A stretch of 64,000 bases of DNA from UBA12481 sp942493265 (GCA_942493265.1 OW818688.1:2852001-2916000); one strand, 5' to 3'; positions 9,225 to 17,919 are shown, counted from the first letter of the stretch. Numbers and translations: made by a program. The notes: generated from the sequence alone by a model not told the origin.

Positions 9225-10067
9225 CTATTTCTTCACGAAATTCCCCGTTTGATAATCCTCAAATGCCTGGTAAAGCTCCTCCTTGGTATTCATTACAATG
9301 GGGCCGCGCCAGGCAATTTCTTCATTAAGCGGTTTGCCGGCAATCAGGAGGAACCTGGCGCCGGAATCGGCCGATGCAACAATTACCTGGTCACCGGCGA
9401 CTAGCTTAACCAATGTTCCGGCTTCAATCGGATGGGTCATATGCTGGTCGAAGTAAGCTGATCCTTCAAATACATAAGCGAAAACGGTGTATGCCGGACT
9501 AACATCAAAAGTTTGCTGAACCCCGGCAGGAACGGTCATGTCCATAAAAAGCGGCTTAACCACGATATCCTTAACCGGACCGGTGTATTCGCCAAATTTG
9601 CCTGCTGCCAGCCTTATATGGATACCTTTCCACTCAAATTCAGGGATCAGGTGAGCGGGAATATCCTGATATCGGGGCGCCATCATTTTATGCGAAGCGG
9701 GTAGGTTTACCCATAACTGGAATCCGCTCATTACGCCATTAAATGGTTTGGGCATCTCCTGGTGCAAAATCCCGCTCCCGGCAGTCATCCATTGAATATC
9801 TCCCGTTTTTATCAATCCTTTATTATGCATGCTGTCCTCATGCTCAACTTCGCCCGCAAGCATATAAGTAACCGTTTCAATTCCACGATGCGGATGCCAG
9901 GGAAATCCTGCCATGTAATCCACCGGGTCCGACGATCCAAAATGATCAAGCATGAGAAATGGGTCCAGCCATCCTTTGCGTGGATATCCGAATACCCGCT
10001 GCAATTTTACCCCGGCACCTTCTAAAACCGGGGTGCTTCCTAGTGTGCTTTCTATTTTTCTGATCAT
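9225..10067 (-). CDS. Pirin family protein
   Basis: The 280-residue protein is a bicupin of the pirin family. The metal-binding set is intact: H58 and H60 in PWHPHRG, H102 and E104 in LHQEMP. Characterised relatives include quercetin 2,3-dioxygenases and redox-sensing regulators, but most bacterial members have no known substrate. The C-terminal cupin (LLIAGKPLNEEIAWRGPIVMN) is the usual pirin_C form. It is convergent with the mannosidase gene and stands 38 bases after the PLP enzyme gene on the same strand, so the two may be co-transcribed without an obvious functional link. Confidence 0.93.
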   Translation of the reverse strand: MIRKIESTLGSTPVLEGAGVKLQRVFGYPRKGWLDPFLMLDHFGSSDPVDYMAGFPWHPHRGIETVTYMLAGEVEHEDSMHNKGLIKTGDIQWMTAGSGILHQEMPKPFNGVMSGFQLWVNLPASHKMMAPRYQDIPAHLIPEFEWKGIHIRLAAGKFGEYTGPVKDIVVKPLFMDMTVPAGVQQTFDVSPAYTVFAYVFEGSAYFDQHMTHPIEAGTLVKLVAGDQVIVASADSGARFLLIAGKPLNEEIAWRGPIVMNTKEELYQAFEDYQTGNFVKK

Positions 10068-10105
10068 GGCACCATCGTTTTAATCTGACGAGAAGTTACA
10101 AAAAA

Positions 10106-11302
10106 CTATTCCGATTCCTTCAAGGATTCTTGTATCAATTCAAAAGTGCGTTCAATATCATTGTCCAAACCGACAGAAAAACGTATCAATCCTTCAGATA
10201 ATCCCATCTCATGCTGAATTTCATCTGGAATTTCCGAAGAGGTGCTTTTGCCGGAATTGCTGAATAGTGTCTTGAAATATCCGAGGCTGACCGCCAGATA
10301 ACCAACGCCTTTCATTTCCATAGCCTCCATAACCCTGGCTGCTTTTTCAGCAGTGATAAGGTCAATCGCAATCATCCCGCCAAAACCGAATCCCGGATTC
10401 ATCATCGACTTTAATAGTTCATGTCCCGGATGTTCCGGAACCCCGGGATAATTGAATCGCAGGCCAATGACCTTGAATTTTTCGGCAAGATACAGAGCAT
10501 TTGCACTATGTTGTTTCATACGGATATGAAGGGTGTGGAGATTCTTTAATATCGATGAGGAACGCATCGGGTCCAGCACAGGTCCGAGTAACATGGCGGT
10601 ACCATTGTTGACATCAATCAGGGAACTGATGAATTCGGCGGTAGAGCAGATCGCTCCTGCCACACAGTCGTTCTTGCCATTGATGAATTTAGTCATGCTG
10701 TATACCGTAACATCTGCTCCAAGGCGACAGGGAGCCACAATCATCGGGGTAAAGGTATTGTCCACAATCAGCTTTGCACCGTTTTCATGTGCAATTTTGG
10801 AAAGTGCCGGAATATCCGATATCTGAAGCATCGGATTGGTCATTGTTTCCGTGTAAATAACCTTGGTGTTAGGGCGGATAGCCTTTCTAACTGATTCAAG
10901 ATCAGTTATGTTCACAAAGGTGACTTCAATATTAAACCTTTTGATCCAATTACTCAGAAAAGCAAATGTTCCACCATAGGAGGTAACACTCGATACGATA
11001 TGATCACCTGAGGATGCGCAATGTAAAAATGCACAGGTTATTGCACTCATCCCGGAGGCTGTGACCCAGGCAGCTTCAGTGCCTTCCATAGCAGCCAGTG
11101 CATCTGAAAGATATTTATTACTCGGGTTCCAATGCCGGGAATACAGAAAGCATCCCTGCGTTTCCCCGTGAAAGGTATCAGCCATCGTTTTGGCCTGCAT
11201 GAAAGTAAAGGTGGCACTGTCGGTAATCGATGGGTTAACATCGCCATATTCACCAAATTGCAGCAGGTCCTGGATGTTCGAAGCCGGATCAAATGATTTC
11301 AT
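10106..11302 (-). CDS. Trans-sulfuration family PLP-dependent enzyme (methionine gamma-lyase / cystathionine gamma-synthase type)
   Basis: The 398-residue protein belongs to the Cys/Met metabolism PLP family. The Schiff-base lysine is K205 in YSMTKFINGKND, and the PLP phosphate and ring contacts SGMSAI and IVDNTFTP are present. Family members make cystathionine or cleave methionine, homocysteine or cystathionine. The sequence FINGKND differs from the HSD of classic gamma-synthases, as in Bacteroidota proteins annotated as aminotransferase class I/II-fold or methionine gamma-lyase. The exact reaction therefore stays open. No methionine genes lie beside it. The start at 11302 is the only sensible ATG. 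Confidence 0.85.
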   Translation of the reverse strand: MKSFDPASNIQDLLQFGEYGDVNPSITDSATFTFMQAKTMADTFHGETQGCFLYSRHWNPSNKYLSDALAAMEGTEAAWVTASGMSAITCAFLHCASSGDHIVSSVTSYGGTFAFLSNWIKRFNIEVTFVNITDLESVRKAIRPNTKVIYTETMTNPMLQISDIPALSKIAHENGAKLIVDNTFTPMIVAPCRLGADVTVYSMTKFINGKNDCVAGAICSTAEFISSLIDVNNGTAMLLGPVLDPMRSSSILKNLHTLHIRMKQHSANALYLAEKFKVIGLRFNYPGVPEHPGHELLKSMMNPGFGFGGMIAIDLITAEKAARVMEAMEMKGVGYLAVSLGYFKTLFSNSGKSTSSEIPDEIQHEMGLSEGLIRFSVGLDNDIERTFELIQESLKESE

Positions 11303-11364
11303 GAAAAATCGTATTTGGGTTTATTTTATGTTACCAAAATACGCAAAAAGATGATCAATTCAGC

Positions 11365-12333
11365 CTACTGATCAATTCTGAACCCCGCAAGTACTATGGC
11401 TGTTACTGCTTCCAGTACAACCGGTACCCGTAGGGCAATGCAGGTGTCGTGACGCCCGCCGATCATCAGCTCTTCAACTTTGCCGCTTTCAAGGTTAATG
11501 GTCTGCTGCGGCTGCGAAGTGCTGGATGTTGGTTTCACCGCCACCCGGTAAACCAGATCATTCCCATTGGTCAGTCCGCCATTTATTCCTCCGGCGTAAT
11601 TGGTGTCAGTTTTTCCATCCATCGAAATAATCCGGTCGTTATGCTTTGATCCTCTCATTTTCGCCGCTGCAAAACCGCTGCCGAATTCAACACCTTTTAT
11701 GGCAGGGATCGCGAATGCCGCATGGGCAAGCATGGATTCCACCGAATTGAAGAATGGTTCCCCGATTCCAATTGGCATGGGTGAGGCTATACACTCAACA
11801 ATGCCGCCAATGGAGTCTTTTTCTTCAATTGCTTTTGCAATGGCGGTTTCAACATCTGCGCTTCCCCCTGCCTCAACCAACCTGGCGGACACCCGAATCG
11901 ATCCGATCATTTTTTTTGCCACCACTCCGGCTGCTACCAGCGCCAGGGTTAGCCGTCCGCTGAAATGCCCGCCTCCGCGGTGGTCGTTGAACCCATCGAA
12001 TTTCATCATAGCTACCCAATCAGCATGGCCGGGCCTCGGCTGCTTCAGGATATGATCATAGTCGCCTGATTTAATGTTCTGGTTTTCAAAAATTACGGTT
12101 AACGGTGCTCCGGTGGTAAAGCCGTTGAACCATCCGGATACCAGCTTTGGCTGATCTGCCTCCACCCGAGGGGTGGTCCCTCTGGCGCCTGGCTGCCGAC
12201 GCCGGATATCTTCCATAAAATCTGATTCTGTTAAAGGAACCCCCGGCTTGCAACCATCAATTATAATGCCCAGCAATGGACCATGTGATTCACCAAATAT
12301 GCTGACTCTGAAATTATTACCGAAACTATTCAT
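11365..12333 (-). CDS. aroC: Chorismate synthase
   Basis: The 322-residue enzyme converts 5-enolpyruvylshikimate-3-phosphate to chorismate with reduced FMN. Signatures seen are FGESHGPLLGIIIDGCKPG at the N terminus, RRRQPGARGTTPR, RPGHADW and FNDHRGGGHFSGR. At 322 residues it is somewhat shorter than the 350-390 usual in other phyla, but no key segment is missing. It is the last gene of the six-gene aromatic operon and overlaps the end of aroA by 8 bases, which implies translational coupling. Its expression should follow the attenuator ahead of pheA. Confidence 0.97.
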   Translation of the reverse strand: MNSFGNNFRVSIFGESHGPLLGIIIDGCKPGVPLTESDFMEDIRRRQPGARGTTPRVEADQPKLVSGWFNGFTTGAPLTVIFENQNIKSGDYDHILKQPRPGHADWVAMMKFDGFNDHRGGGHFSGRLTLALVAAGVVAKKMIGSIRVSARLVEAGGSADVETAIAKAIEEKDSIGGIVECIASPMPIGIGEPFFNSVESMLAHAAFAIPAIKGVEFGSGFAAAKMRGSKHNDRIISMDGKTDTNYAGGINGGLTNGNDLVYRVAVKPTSSTSQPQQTINLESGKVEELMIGGRHDTCIALRVPVVLEAVTAIVLAGFRIDQ

Positions 12334-13579
12334 ATATTCTTCCTCCCAATGTTTTAAGATCCTGATAAAAATCAGGATAAGATTTTGCTACACACTCAGC
12401 CCCGGCAATTTTTACCGGAGTTCTTGCTATCATGGCTACGGTAGCGGCAGCCATGGCTATCCGATGGTCTCCGTGTGAATCTACCTCACCGGTCTTCATG
12501 AGTGATGGCCCGGAAACATACAGATTTCCACCATCAACACGCATGGAAATGCCAAGTTTGTAAAATTCTTCCTGCAAAACCTTAGCACGGTTGCTTTCCT
12601 TATGTATCAGCCGTCCAACTCCTTCAATGCGGCTTACCCCGTTGCAATGGGCTGCCAATGAAACCAGCGGGGGAAACAGATCAGGACAATGTGTGGCATC
12701 AAAATCAAATGCCTTTAATTCATCCCGGCTTACCGTAACCTGGTTATTTCCAATCTCAACCTTTGCACCGGCAAAACTCAGGGCCCTTAGTATCTGACGG
12801 TCAGCCTGCAGGGAATTCGCCTGTAAACCGGTTACTGTAACCCTTCCCCCAAGTGCGCCCGCCACGAGTAAAAATGCTGCACCGCTCCAGTCGCCTTCAA
12901 CTAGTATTGTTGCAGGCTTGTATTTTTGTTTTCCGGCTATCCGGAAGGTCTGATACTGATGATGGGTCACCGTTATACCGAATTGCTTCAGTAGGTCGAT
13001 AGTCATATCAATATAGGGTAAACTCTGCAAATTGGTTACCGTGATTTCTGAATCCCCTTTGACTACGGGTAGTGCCATCAGCATGCCAGTAAGCAGCTGC
13101 GACGAAACCGATCCGTCAATGGTCGCCTTGCCGCTTTTCAGCGGGCCTTTTATCCATACCGGCAAAAATCCCTCCTGTGATTGACAGCGGCAACCGAGTT
13201 GATTCAATGAATCAATAATCATCTGAACCGGACGCTTCAATAATGAACCTGTTCCATTCATTACCATCGTTTGATCAGCTAAGGCCGCGATGGGTGAAAA
13301 CATCCTTAAACTCAATCCGGCTTCACCACAGTCAAGTTTCTGACCTTTAGGATTATACCCACCCTTGATCAGGATATGATCGCCTCTGTCGTCAACGGAT
13401 GCGCCTAACTGCTTGATAATGCCCAGGGCCGCGGATGCATCATCACTACGTGAAGGATTCATGATGGTGGTTGTCCCCTTCGCCATCAAGGCTCCGGCTA
13501 AAGCCCGCTGAGCATAACTTTTTGATGGAGGTGCAGCCACCTCTCCCGCTATCTTCGATCTCTGAACGGTTATCTGCAT
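12326..13579 (-). CDS. aroA: 3-phosphoshikimate 1-carboxyvinyltransferase (EPSP synthase)
   Basis: The 417-residue enzyme joins shikimate-3-phosphate and phosphoenolpyruvate, the sixth step of the shikimate pathway. Substrate-binding motifs are PPSKSYAQRAL near residue 17, NGTGSLLKRPVQ (the PEP loop, a variant of the common NAGTA form), SSQLLTG and SHGDHRIAMA near the C terminus. The variant PEP loop is worth noting because this region governs glyphosate sensitivity in the family. It sits between the DAHP synthase/chorismate mutase gene (111 bases away, across a tandem repeat) and aroC (8-base overlap). Confidence 0.97.
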   Translation of the reverse strand: MQITVQRSKIAGEVAAPPSKSYAQRALAGALMAKGTTTIMNPSRSDDASAALGIIKQLGASVDDRGDHILIKGGYNPKGQKLDCGEAGLSLRMFSPIAALADQTMVMNGTGSLLKRPVQMIIDSLNQLGCRCQSQEGFLPVWIKGPLKSGKATIDGSVSSQLLTGMLMALPVVKGDSEITVTNLQSLPYIDMTIDLLKQFGITVTHHQYQTFRIAGKQKYKPATILVEGDWSGAAFLLVAGALGGRVTVTGLQANSLQADRQILRALSFAGAKVEIGNNQVTVSRDELKAFDFDATHCPDLFPPLVSLAAHCNGVSRIEGVGRLIHKESNRAKVLQEEFYKLGISMRVDGGNLYVSGPSLMKTGEVDSHGDHRIAMAAATVAMIARTPVKIAGAECVAKSYPDFYQDLKTLGGRIYE

Positions 13580-13626
13580 AATAGATTCTTCAATCCTACT
13601 AAAATACCAAAATCTCCCCCATTAAC

Positions 13627-13689
13627 CTTCTTTACCTTCTTTACACTCTTTACTTTCTTTACCTTCTTTACACTCTTTACTTTCTTTAC
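13627..13689. repeat. 9-bp tandem repeat, seven units
   Basis: Seven consecutive 9-base units of pattern NNTCTTTAC (plus-strand reading) fill the gap between the DAHP synthase/mutase stop and aroA. The units run CTTCTTTAC twice, ACTCTTTAC, TTTCTTTAC, CTTCTTTAC, ACTCTTTAC, TTTCTTTAC, so a 27-base higher-order period is also visible. In the operon mRNA it would be a purine-rich GTAAAGAAN run. A different 9-base array lies at 45026. Confidence 0.95.
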
Positions 13690-13690
13690 C

Positions 13691-14779
13691 CTATTCCCCA
13701 TTCATTATCCTCGTTTGCGTATTGATCGATTCCTGATGGATAGCCATGAACAACTTCCTGATGAATTCTTCCGAGAATCCTTTCGATTCCCCTACGGTCA
13801 GGTATTTTGATATGATCTGATCCCATCGTGCCGGCTGAAGGATGGTTACTCCATTGTCTTTCTTGCACTGACCGATATTCGCGGCAACTTTCATACGGTC
13901 CTCAAGGATATTCATCAATTCCTGGTCCAATCGGTCGATCTCACACCGTAACGCCTCAAGCTGGTGCATGAAACCGTTACTGCCGGGATCTGTGCGCCGG
14001 AGAATTAAATTGTCGAGCAGATGGCCAAGCTCCTCCGGGGTGATCTGCTGTTTGGCATCCGACCAGGCATTGTCGGGATCAGGATGTGTCTCAATCATCA
14101 ATCCGTCAAAGTTCAGGTCCATGGCTTTTTGCGAAACCTCCTGGAGTAAATTCCTTTTGCCGGATATATGGCTGGGATCACAAATAAGCGGCAAATCCGG
14201 CCTTAGTCGTTTTAACTCAATGGGAATCTGCCAGTTGGGAGCATTACGATACCGGCTTTCGGAAAAACTCGAAAACCCTCTGTGAACCGCCGCAATTCGG
14301 GTTATTCCACATTTTTGCAATCTTTCGATCGAACCGATCCATAAATCGACATCAGGATTCACCGGATTTTTTACAAAAACCGGAATGTCCACGCCACTGA
14401 GTGCCTCTGCAATCTCTTGAATTGTAAAGGGATTCACGGTAGTCCTGGCGCCGATCCAGAGCATATCAACACCGTATTTCAGCGCTTCATAGGCGTGCTG
14501 GGCATTCGCAACTTCGGTAGTCGTAAGTAACCCGGTTTCATCTTTTACCATTTTCAACCATTTCAGCCCTTTTACCCCAACTCCTTCAAATGAATTTGGC
14601 CGTGTGCGGGGTTTCCAGATTCCGGCACGAAAAATTTGCGTACGTGTCGATTTCAGCCTTCGCGCGGTTTCAAGTACCTGCTCCTCAGTTTCAGCTGAAC
14701 AGGGACCGGCAATGATCAACGGTCTTGTGGCATCCAGATTCCATCCGGCAAATGGTGCGCTTGTTATTTTTGATTCCAT
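13691..14779 (-). CDS. aroF: 3-deoxy-7-phosphoheptulonate synthase fused to chorismate mutase
   Basis: The 362-residue protein has an N-terminal KDPG/DAHP-type barrel (about 1-265; IIAGPCSAE, FRAGIWKPRT, WIGARTTVNP, VFVKNP, AAVHRGFS, ICDPSHISGKR, MIETHPDPDNAWSDAKQQ) and a C-terminal AroQ-type chorismate mutase helix bundle (about 270-360; LRCEIDRLDQELMNILEDR, GQCKKDNGV). It thus performs the first committed step of aromatic synthesis and the conversion of chorismate to prephenate. This two-domain form is usual in Bacteroidota, where pheA and tyrA lack the mutase, as here. The start overlaps tyrA by 16 bases. The fused mutase may allow feedback by prephenate, which is inference. Confidence 0.95.
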   Translation of the reverse strand: MESKITSAPFAGWNLDATRPLIIAGPCSAETEEQVLETARRLKSTRTQIFRAGIWKPRTRPNSFEGVGVKGLKWLKMVKDETGLLTTTEVANAQHAYEALKYGVDMLWIGARTTVNPFTIQEIAEALSGVDIPVFVKNPVNPDVDLWIGSIERLQKCGITRIAAVHRGFSSFSESRYRNAPNWQIPIELKRLRPDLPLICDPSHISGKRNLLQEVSQKAMDLNFDGLMIETHPDPDNAWSDAKQQITPEELGHLLDNLILRRTDPGSNGFMHQLEALRCEIDRLDQELMNILEDRMKVAANIGQCKKDNGVTILQPARWDQIISKYLTVGESKGFSEEFIRKLFMAIHQESINTQTRIMNGE

Positions 14780-15624
14780 GGATTCAGTGTTAAAGTTTTT
14801 TGAATAATGTTAGCTTTTTTTATCAGATCCCTTACCTTCTGTGTTTCTCCGGTTTTTATAAGGTCCTTGAATTGTGTCATCTTCTCAATATACGTTTCCA
14901 TAACCTCTACAACATTTTCACGGTTCTGATCGAAAACAGGTACCCACATATCAGCCGATGATGCGGCAAGCCTTACCGTACTGTCAAATCCCCCTGATGC
15001 AAGGTTCAGAATATTTTTTTCATTCTGCTCTTTATCCAGTACCGTCAGTGCCAGGGCAAACGATGTGAGGTGTGAAATATGCGAAACATAGGCGGTATGA
15101 AGATCATGTTCCCTGGAGGTCATGAATATCAATCTCATATTCATGGCCATGTACAAATTTGTGATGGTTTCCAATGCTTTTGGATTGCTTAGGGCCATAT
15201 CACAAATGATCCCGACTTTCTTATTGAACAGTCCGGGCATGGCAGCCTCGGGACCTGAAAATTCCGTTCCCGACATAGGGTGGGAGGGTACGTAATTTGA
15301 CCGTTTCGGATGATCTTTTACCATTTCTGTAATGCTCATTTTGGTGGATCCGACATCCGTTACTGCCTGATGGGTAACATAATCCAGAACAAATGGCAAA
15401 AGCGTTCGGATACCGTCAACAGGGATGGCCAGAATGATCAGGTCGGCCTGCTGAATTCCGTCAACCAGCTTGTGTACCTCATCCACCAGTCCCCTTTCCA
15501 GTGCGATTTTTGCATAAACCGGATTCTTTTCTACCCCGATAACCCGCTCGGCAAACCGCTTGGTCTTTAATTCCAGGCCTATGGATCCTCCGATCAATCC
15601 CAGGCCAATAATGCAAACTGTCAT
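14764..15624 (-). CDS. tyrA: Prephenate dehydrogenase
   Basis: The 286-residue protein oxidatively decarboxylates prephenate to 4-hydroxyphenylpyruvate on the tyrosine branch. The NAD-binding motif GLGLIGGSIGLELK opens the protein. SHPMSGTEFSGPEAA is the prephenate-binding His-Pro segment, and a helical C-terminal domain with HISHLTSFALAL follows. There is no ACT domain and no fused mutase. It overlaps the aminotransferase gene by 4 bases and the DAHP synthase gene by 16, so the operon is tightly coupled. Confidence 0.94.
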   Translation of the reverse strand: MTVCIIGLGLIGGSIGLELKTKRFAERVIGVEKNPVYAKIALERGLVDEVHKLVDGIQQADLIILAIPVDGIRTLLPFVLDYVTHQAVTDVGSTKMSITEMVKDHPKRSNYVPSHPMSGTEFSGPEAAMPGLFNKKVGIICDMALSNPKALETITNLYMAMNMRLIFMTSREHDLHTAYVSHISHLTSFALALTVLDKEQNEKNILNLASGGFDSTVRLAASSADMWVPVFDQNRENVVEVMETYIEKMTQFKDLIKTGETQKVRDLIKKANIIQKTLTLNPWNQK

Positions 15625-16793
15625 GATTTTCCTCCCTTAATTCTGTCTAAAGCGCTGCTGATTATCTCTTTGGGCTGACAAAGTGATACCCTCACGTATT
15701 GGTCACCCTGAGGTCCGAATATAAAGCCGGGTGTAATGAATACCCGTTTTTCCGCCAGGATCCGGTCTGCTAAAACCTGTCCAGATATTTCATCTGAAGG
15801 GATTTTTGCCCAAACAAATAACCCCGACTGATCCTTGTCATAGGTGCATTTAAGATAATCAAGCAATTCCTGGGCTATTACTTTTCGCTCGCGGTAAACG
15901 GAATTAATACCTTCATACCATTCAGGTCCCGCTTCAAGTGCTTTCACTGCAGCATATTGCATCGGCTTAAACATTCCCGAATCCATCTGGCTCTTGAAAC
16001 GCATCAGGTAATCCAGATACTCTTTCCGCCCTGCAACCATACCGATCCGCCAGCCGGCCATGTTATGTGATTTGCTCAAACTGTTCAGCTCTATGCAGGT
16101 ATCAATAGCATCTGGAACGGCCAATATACTGATCGGATCTTCATTAAGGATAAAACTGTAAGGATTGTCATTTACCAGCAGGATATTATGACATCTGGCA
16201 AAGGAAACCAGTTCAGCAAATAGTTCTCGTGTTGCCCGCTTGCCGGTTGGCATATGGGGGTAGTTCACCCACATCACTTTTACCTGATGCAATCCCATTA
16301 ATTCAATAAAATTCAAATCGGGCATCCAATTGTTTTCAGGTAGCAGCGGGTACGAAATCACTTTTGCACCGGCTAGCCGGGTCACTGCCGAATAGGCCGG
16401 GTAACCGGGATCCGGCACTAATGCTGCATCTCCCGGACTCAGAAACGACATGGCGATGTGCATCAATCCTTCCTTCGAACCGAATAACGGCAGAATCTGG
16501 CTCTCAGGATCCAAATCCACACCATAGGATCTTGAATACCACCCTGAAAAAGCCTGACGCAATTCGGGTATCCCTTGGTATGGCTGGTATCCGTGAGCTT
16601 TTTGATCATGCGAACGTATCGATAGTTCTTCTACAACCGACTCGTGAGGAGCCTGATCCGGACTCCCGATGCCAAGGTTTATAACCTGCTCGCCGGAAAG
16701 ATTCATCTCCCTGATCTGCTTGAGCTTGGTTGAGAAATAGTACTCCTCCAATCCTGTAATCCTTGATGAGGGCTCGATTTGTATCTTTTTCAT
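15621..16793 (-). CDS. Class I/II aminotransferase, probably aromatic
   Basis: The 390-residue fold-type I PLP enzyme has its Schiff-base lysine at K241 in SLSKSHNMAGWRIG; NDNPYSF supplies the Asp and Tyr that contact PLP. Its place between pheA and tyrA, overlapping both by 4 bases, indicates that it transaminates phenylpyruvate and 4-hydroxyphenylpyruvate to Phe and Tyr. Sequence alone would also allow an aspartate or LL-diaminopimelate-type aminotransferase, so substrate choice rests on context. Confidence 0.88.
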   Translation of the reverse strand: MKKIQIEPSSRITGLEEYYFSTKLKQIREMNLSGEQVINLGIGSPDQAPHESVVEELSIRSHDQKAHGYQPYQGIPELRQAFSGWYSRSYGVDLDPESQILPLFGSKEGLMHIAMSFLSPGDAALVPDPGYPAYSAVTRLAGAKVISYPLLPENNWMPDLNFIELMGLHQVKVMWVNYPHMPTGKRATRELFAELVSFARCHNILLVNDNPYSFILNEDPISILAVPDAIDTCIELNSLSKSHNMAGWRIGMVAGRKEYLDYLMRFKSQMDSGMFKPMQYAAVKALEAGPEWYEGINSVYRERKVIAQELLDYLKCTYDKDQSGLFVWAKIPSDEISGQVLADRILAEKRVFITPGFIFGPQGDQYVRVSLCQPKEIISSALDRIKGGKS

Positions 16794-17644
16794 TGGATAT
16801 GTTTTCCCTGGATGTATTCACCCAGTATGTTTAATTCGTGAGTCAGAGGCCGGATGGCATCCAAAACCTGCCGGTACCGCAATGGATCATCAAAGGTAAG
16901 ATCAACCAGAAAATGATATTCCCATTCCTGCCCGATGATCGGGATCGACTGAATCTTGGTCAGGCTAATCCTGTAAAAAGAGAATATCGAAAGCACCTGC
17001 GAAAGACTTCCGGTTTCATGCGGAAGCGTGAACGACAATGATGCCTTGTCCGGATATTCAACTTTAAATGGTTGAATGCCATTGGGCTTATATAACAGAA
17101 GAAACCGTGTAAAGTTACGTTTGTTGGTTTCAATGCCCCGGGCAAGAATCTCCAATCCGTATAATTCGGCAGCCCTCTGGCCGGCAATCGCGGCTATTCC
17201 GGGCAATCCCCTTTCAGCAACTCTCATGGCACTTGCTGCCGTATCATCTGCCTCAATAAGTTTGATTCCCGGATAGCCCCTGAAAAATGTCCTGGTTTGA
17301 GCAATCGCCATATAATGGGAATGAGCTTCAGTGATATCATTGACTTTCTGGCCAGGTAATGCCATCAGATGCTGACTGATCCGTAAAAAAATCTCCCCGA
17401 ATACCGTAAAGCCTGAATCACGGAGCAATGCATAATTTGGAAGAAGTGATCCCGCTACCGTATTTTCAATAGCCATTACCGCAACATCTGCCCTCCCGGT
17501 TTTTACTGCTTCAAATAAATCTTCAAAGGCTTCGCATGGAACAAGTAATACCTCCTGGTCAGGAAAATAATCCCTCGCCGCCTGGTCATGGAATGAGCCC
17601 GCTATCCCCTGAATCGCTACCCTGATGTTTTCTTTCTCTTTCAT
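16790..17644 (-). CDS. pheA: Prephenate dehydratase with ACT domain
   Basis: The 284-residue protein has a periplasmic-binding-like dehydratase domain (about 1-190; VAIQGIAGSFHDQAA, IENTVAGSLLPNY, and the catalytic NFTRFLLL with the conserved Thr-Arg-Phe) and a C-terminal ACT domain (about 200-280; LSFTLPHETGSLSQVLSIF, KIQSIPIIGQEWEYHFLVD) that should bind Phe for feedback inhibition. It is the first structural gene of the aromatic operon. Eight bases upstream of its start ends a Rho-independent terminator, and a Phe-rich leader peptide gene precedes that, so the whole operon is probably attenuated by Phe (and perhaps Tyr) supply. Confidence 0.96.
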   Translation of the reverse strand: MKEKENIRVAIQGIAGSFHDQAARDYFPDQEVLLVPCEAFEDLFEAVKTGRADVAVMAIENTVAGSLLPNYALLRDSGFTVFGEIFLRISQHLMALPGQKVNDITEAHSHYMAIAQTRTFFRGYPGIKLIEADDTAASAMRVAERGLPGIAAIAGQRAAELYGLEILARGIETNKRNFTRFLLLYKPNGIQPFKVEYPDKASLSFTLPHETGSLSQVLSIFSFYRISLTKIQSIPIIGQEWEYHFLVDLTFDDPLRYRQVLDAIRPLTHELNILGEYIQGKHIQ

Positions 17645-17651
17645 GTAATTT

Positions 17652-17689
17652 GTATAAAAACAAAAATCCCGGCCTTTTGGACCGGGATT
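17652..17689 (-). terminator. Attenuator terminator of the pheA operon
   Basis: On the minus strand an 8-bp perfect stem (AATCCCGG at 17689-17682, CCGGGATT at 17672-17665), extended by CC/GG closing an AAAA loop with one bulged base, is followed by TTTGTTTTT. It ends 8 bases before the pheA start, so it must be bypassed for pheA expression. Its 5' arm can pair instead with bases 17734-17741 of the leader gene (TCCCGGTC with GACCGGGA, 8 bp), which would form an antiterminator. Confidence 0.9.
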
Positions 17690-17713
17690 CGCTATTTTGA
17701 TCTTGTTTAGATT

Positions 17714-17806
17714 CTAATTGTTGATCATGGCGGTCCCGGTCGTGCTTTTAAAATAAAAGCCGAAAAAGAAGAAGAAAAAGTAATATACTCCGGAAAACGC
17801 TTGCAT
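17714..17806 (-). CDS. Phe-rich leader peptide of the aromatic amino acid operon
   Basis: This small open frame encodes 30 residues ending in TAG. It contains nine Phe and three Tyr, including the run YYFFFFFFGFYF at residues 8-19. The start ATG at 17806 has an A/T-rich upstream region and no Shine-Dalgarno site, as is usual in this phylum, and lies about 15 bases after the predicted transcription start. The Phe run is followed by codons 22-25 (17734-17741), which can pair with the 5' arm of the terminator downstream. A ribosome stalled at the Phe codons would leave this segment free to form the antiterminator; a moving ribosome would cover it. The design equals the pheL-type attenuators of enterobacteria. 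The peptide probably has no function beyond being translated. Confidence 0.88.
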   Translation of the reverse strand: MQAFSGVYYFFFFFFGFYFKSTTGTAMINN

Positions 17807-17826
17807 AATTATTTGCGATCAGGCAT

Positions 17827-17857
17827 CAAAAGTAGAAACCGATTCTGAATAAACCAA
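17827..17857 (-). promoter_or_regulatory. Promoter of the leader peptide-pheA operon
   Basis: The minus strand carries TACTTTTG (17834-17827), a perfect match to the Bacteroidota -7 box TAnnTTTG. TTGG (17857-17854) lies 19 bases upstream as a -33 box. Transcription would start near 17821, about 15 bases before the leader peptide ATG. Confidence 0.75.
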
Positions 17858-17919
17858 CCAAATCTTAAAATTTATTAATTTCAGCGCTTCGTAAGCCAAA
17901 TTAAAAGATCCATCCAACC

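Noticed and set aside
13627..13689. CRISPR array
   Set aside because: Units are 9 bases without spacers; neither this nor the array at 45026 has CRISPR structure, and no cas genes are present.
17809..17826. Five-codon frame starting at the ATG at 17826, before the Phe-rich leader
   Set aside because: It begins at or before the predicted transcription start and would be leaderless; no sign of use.
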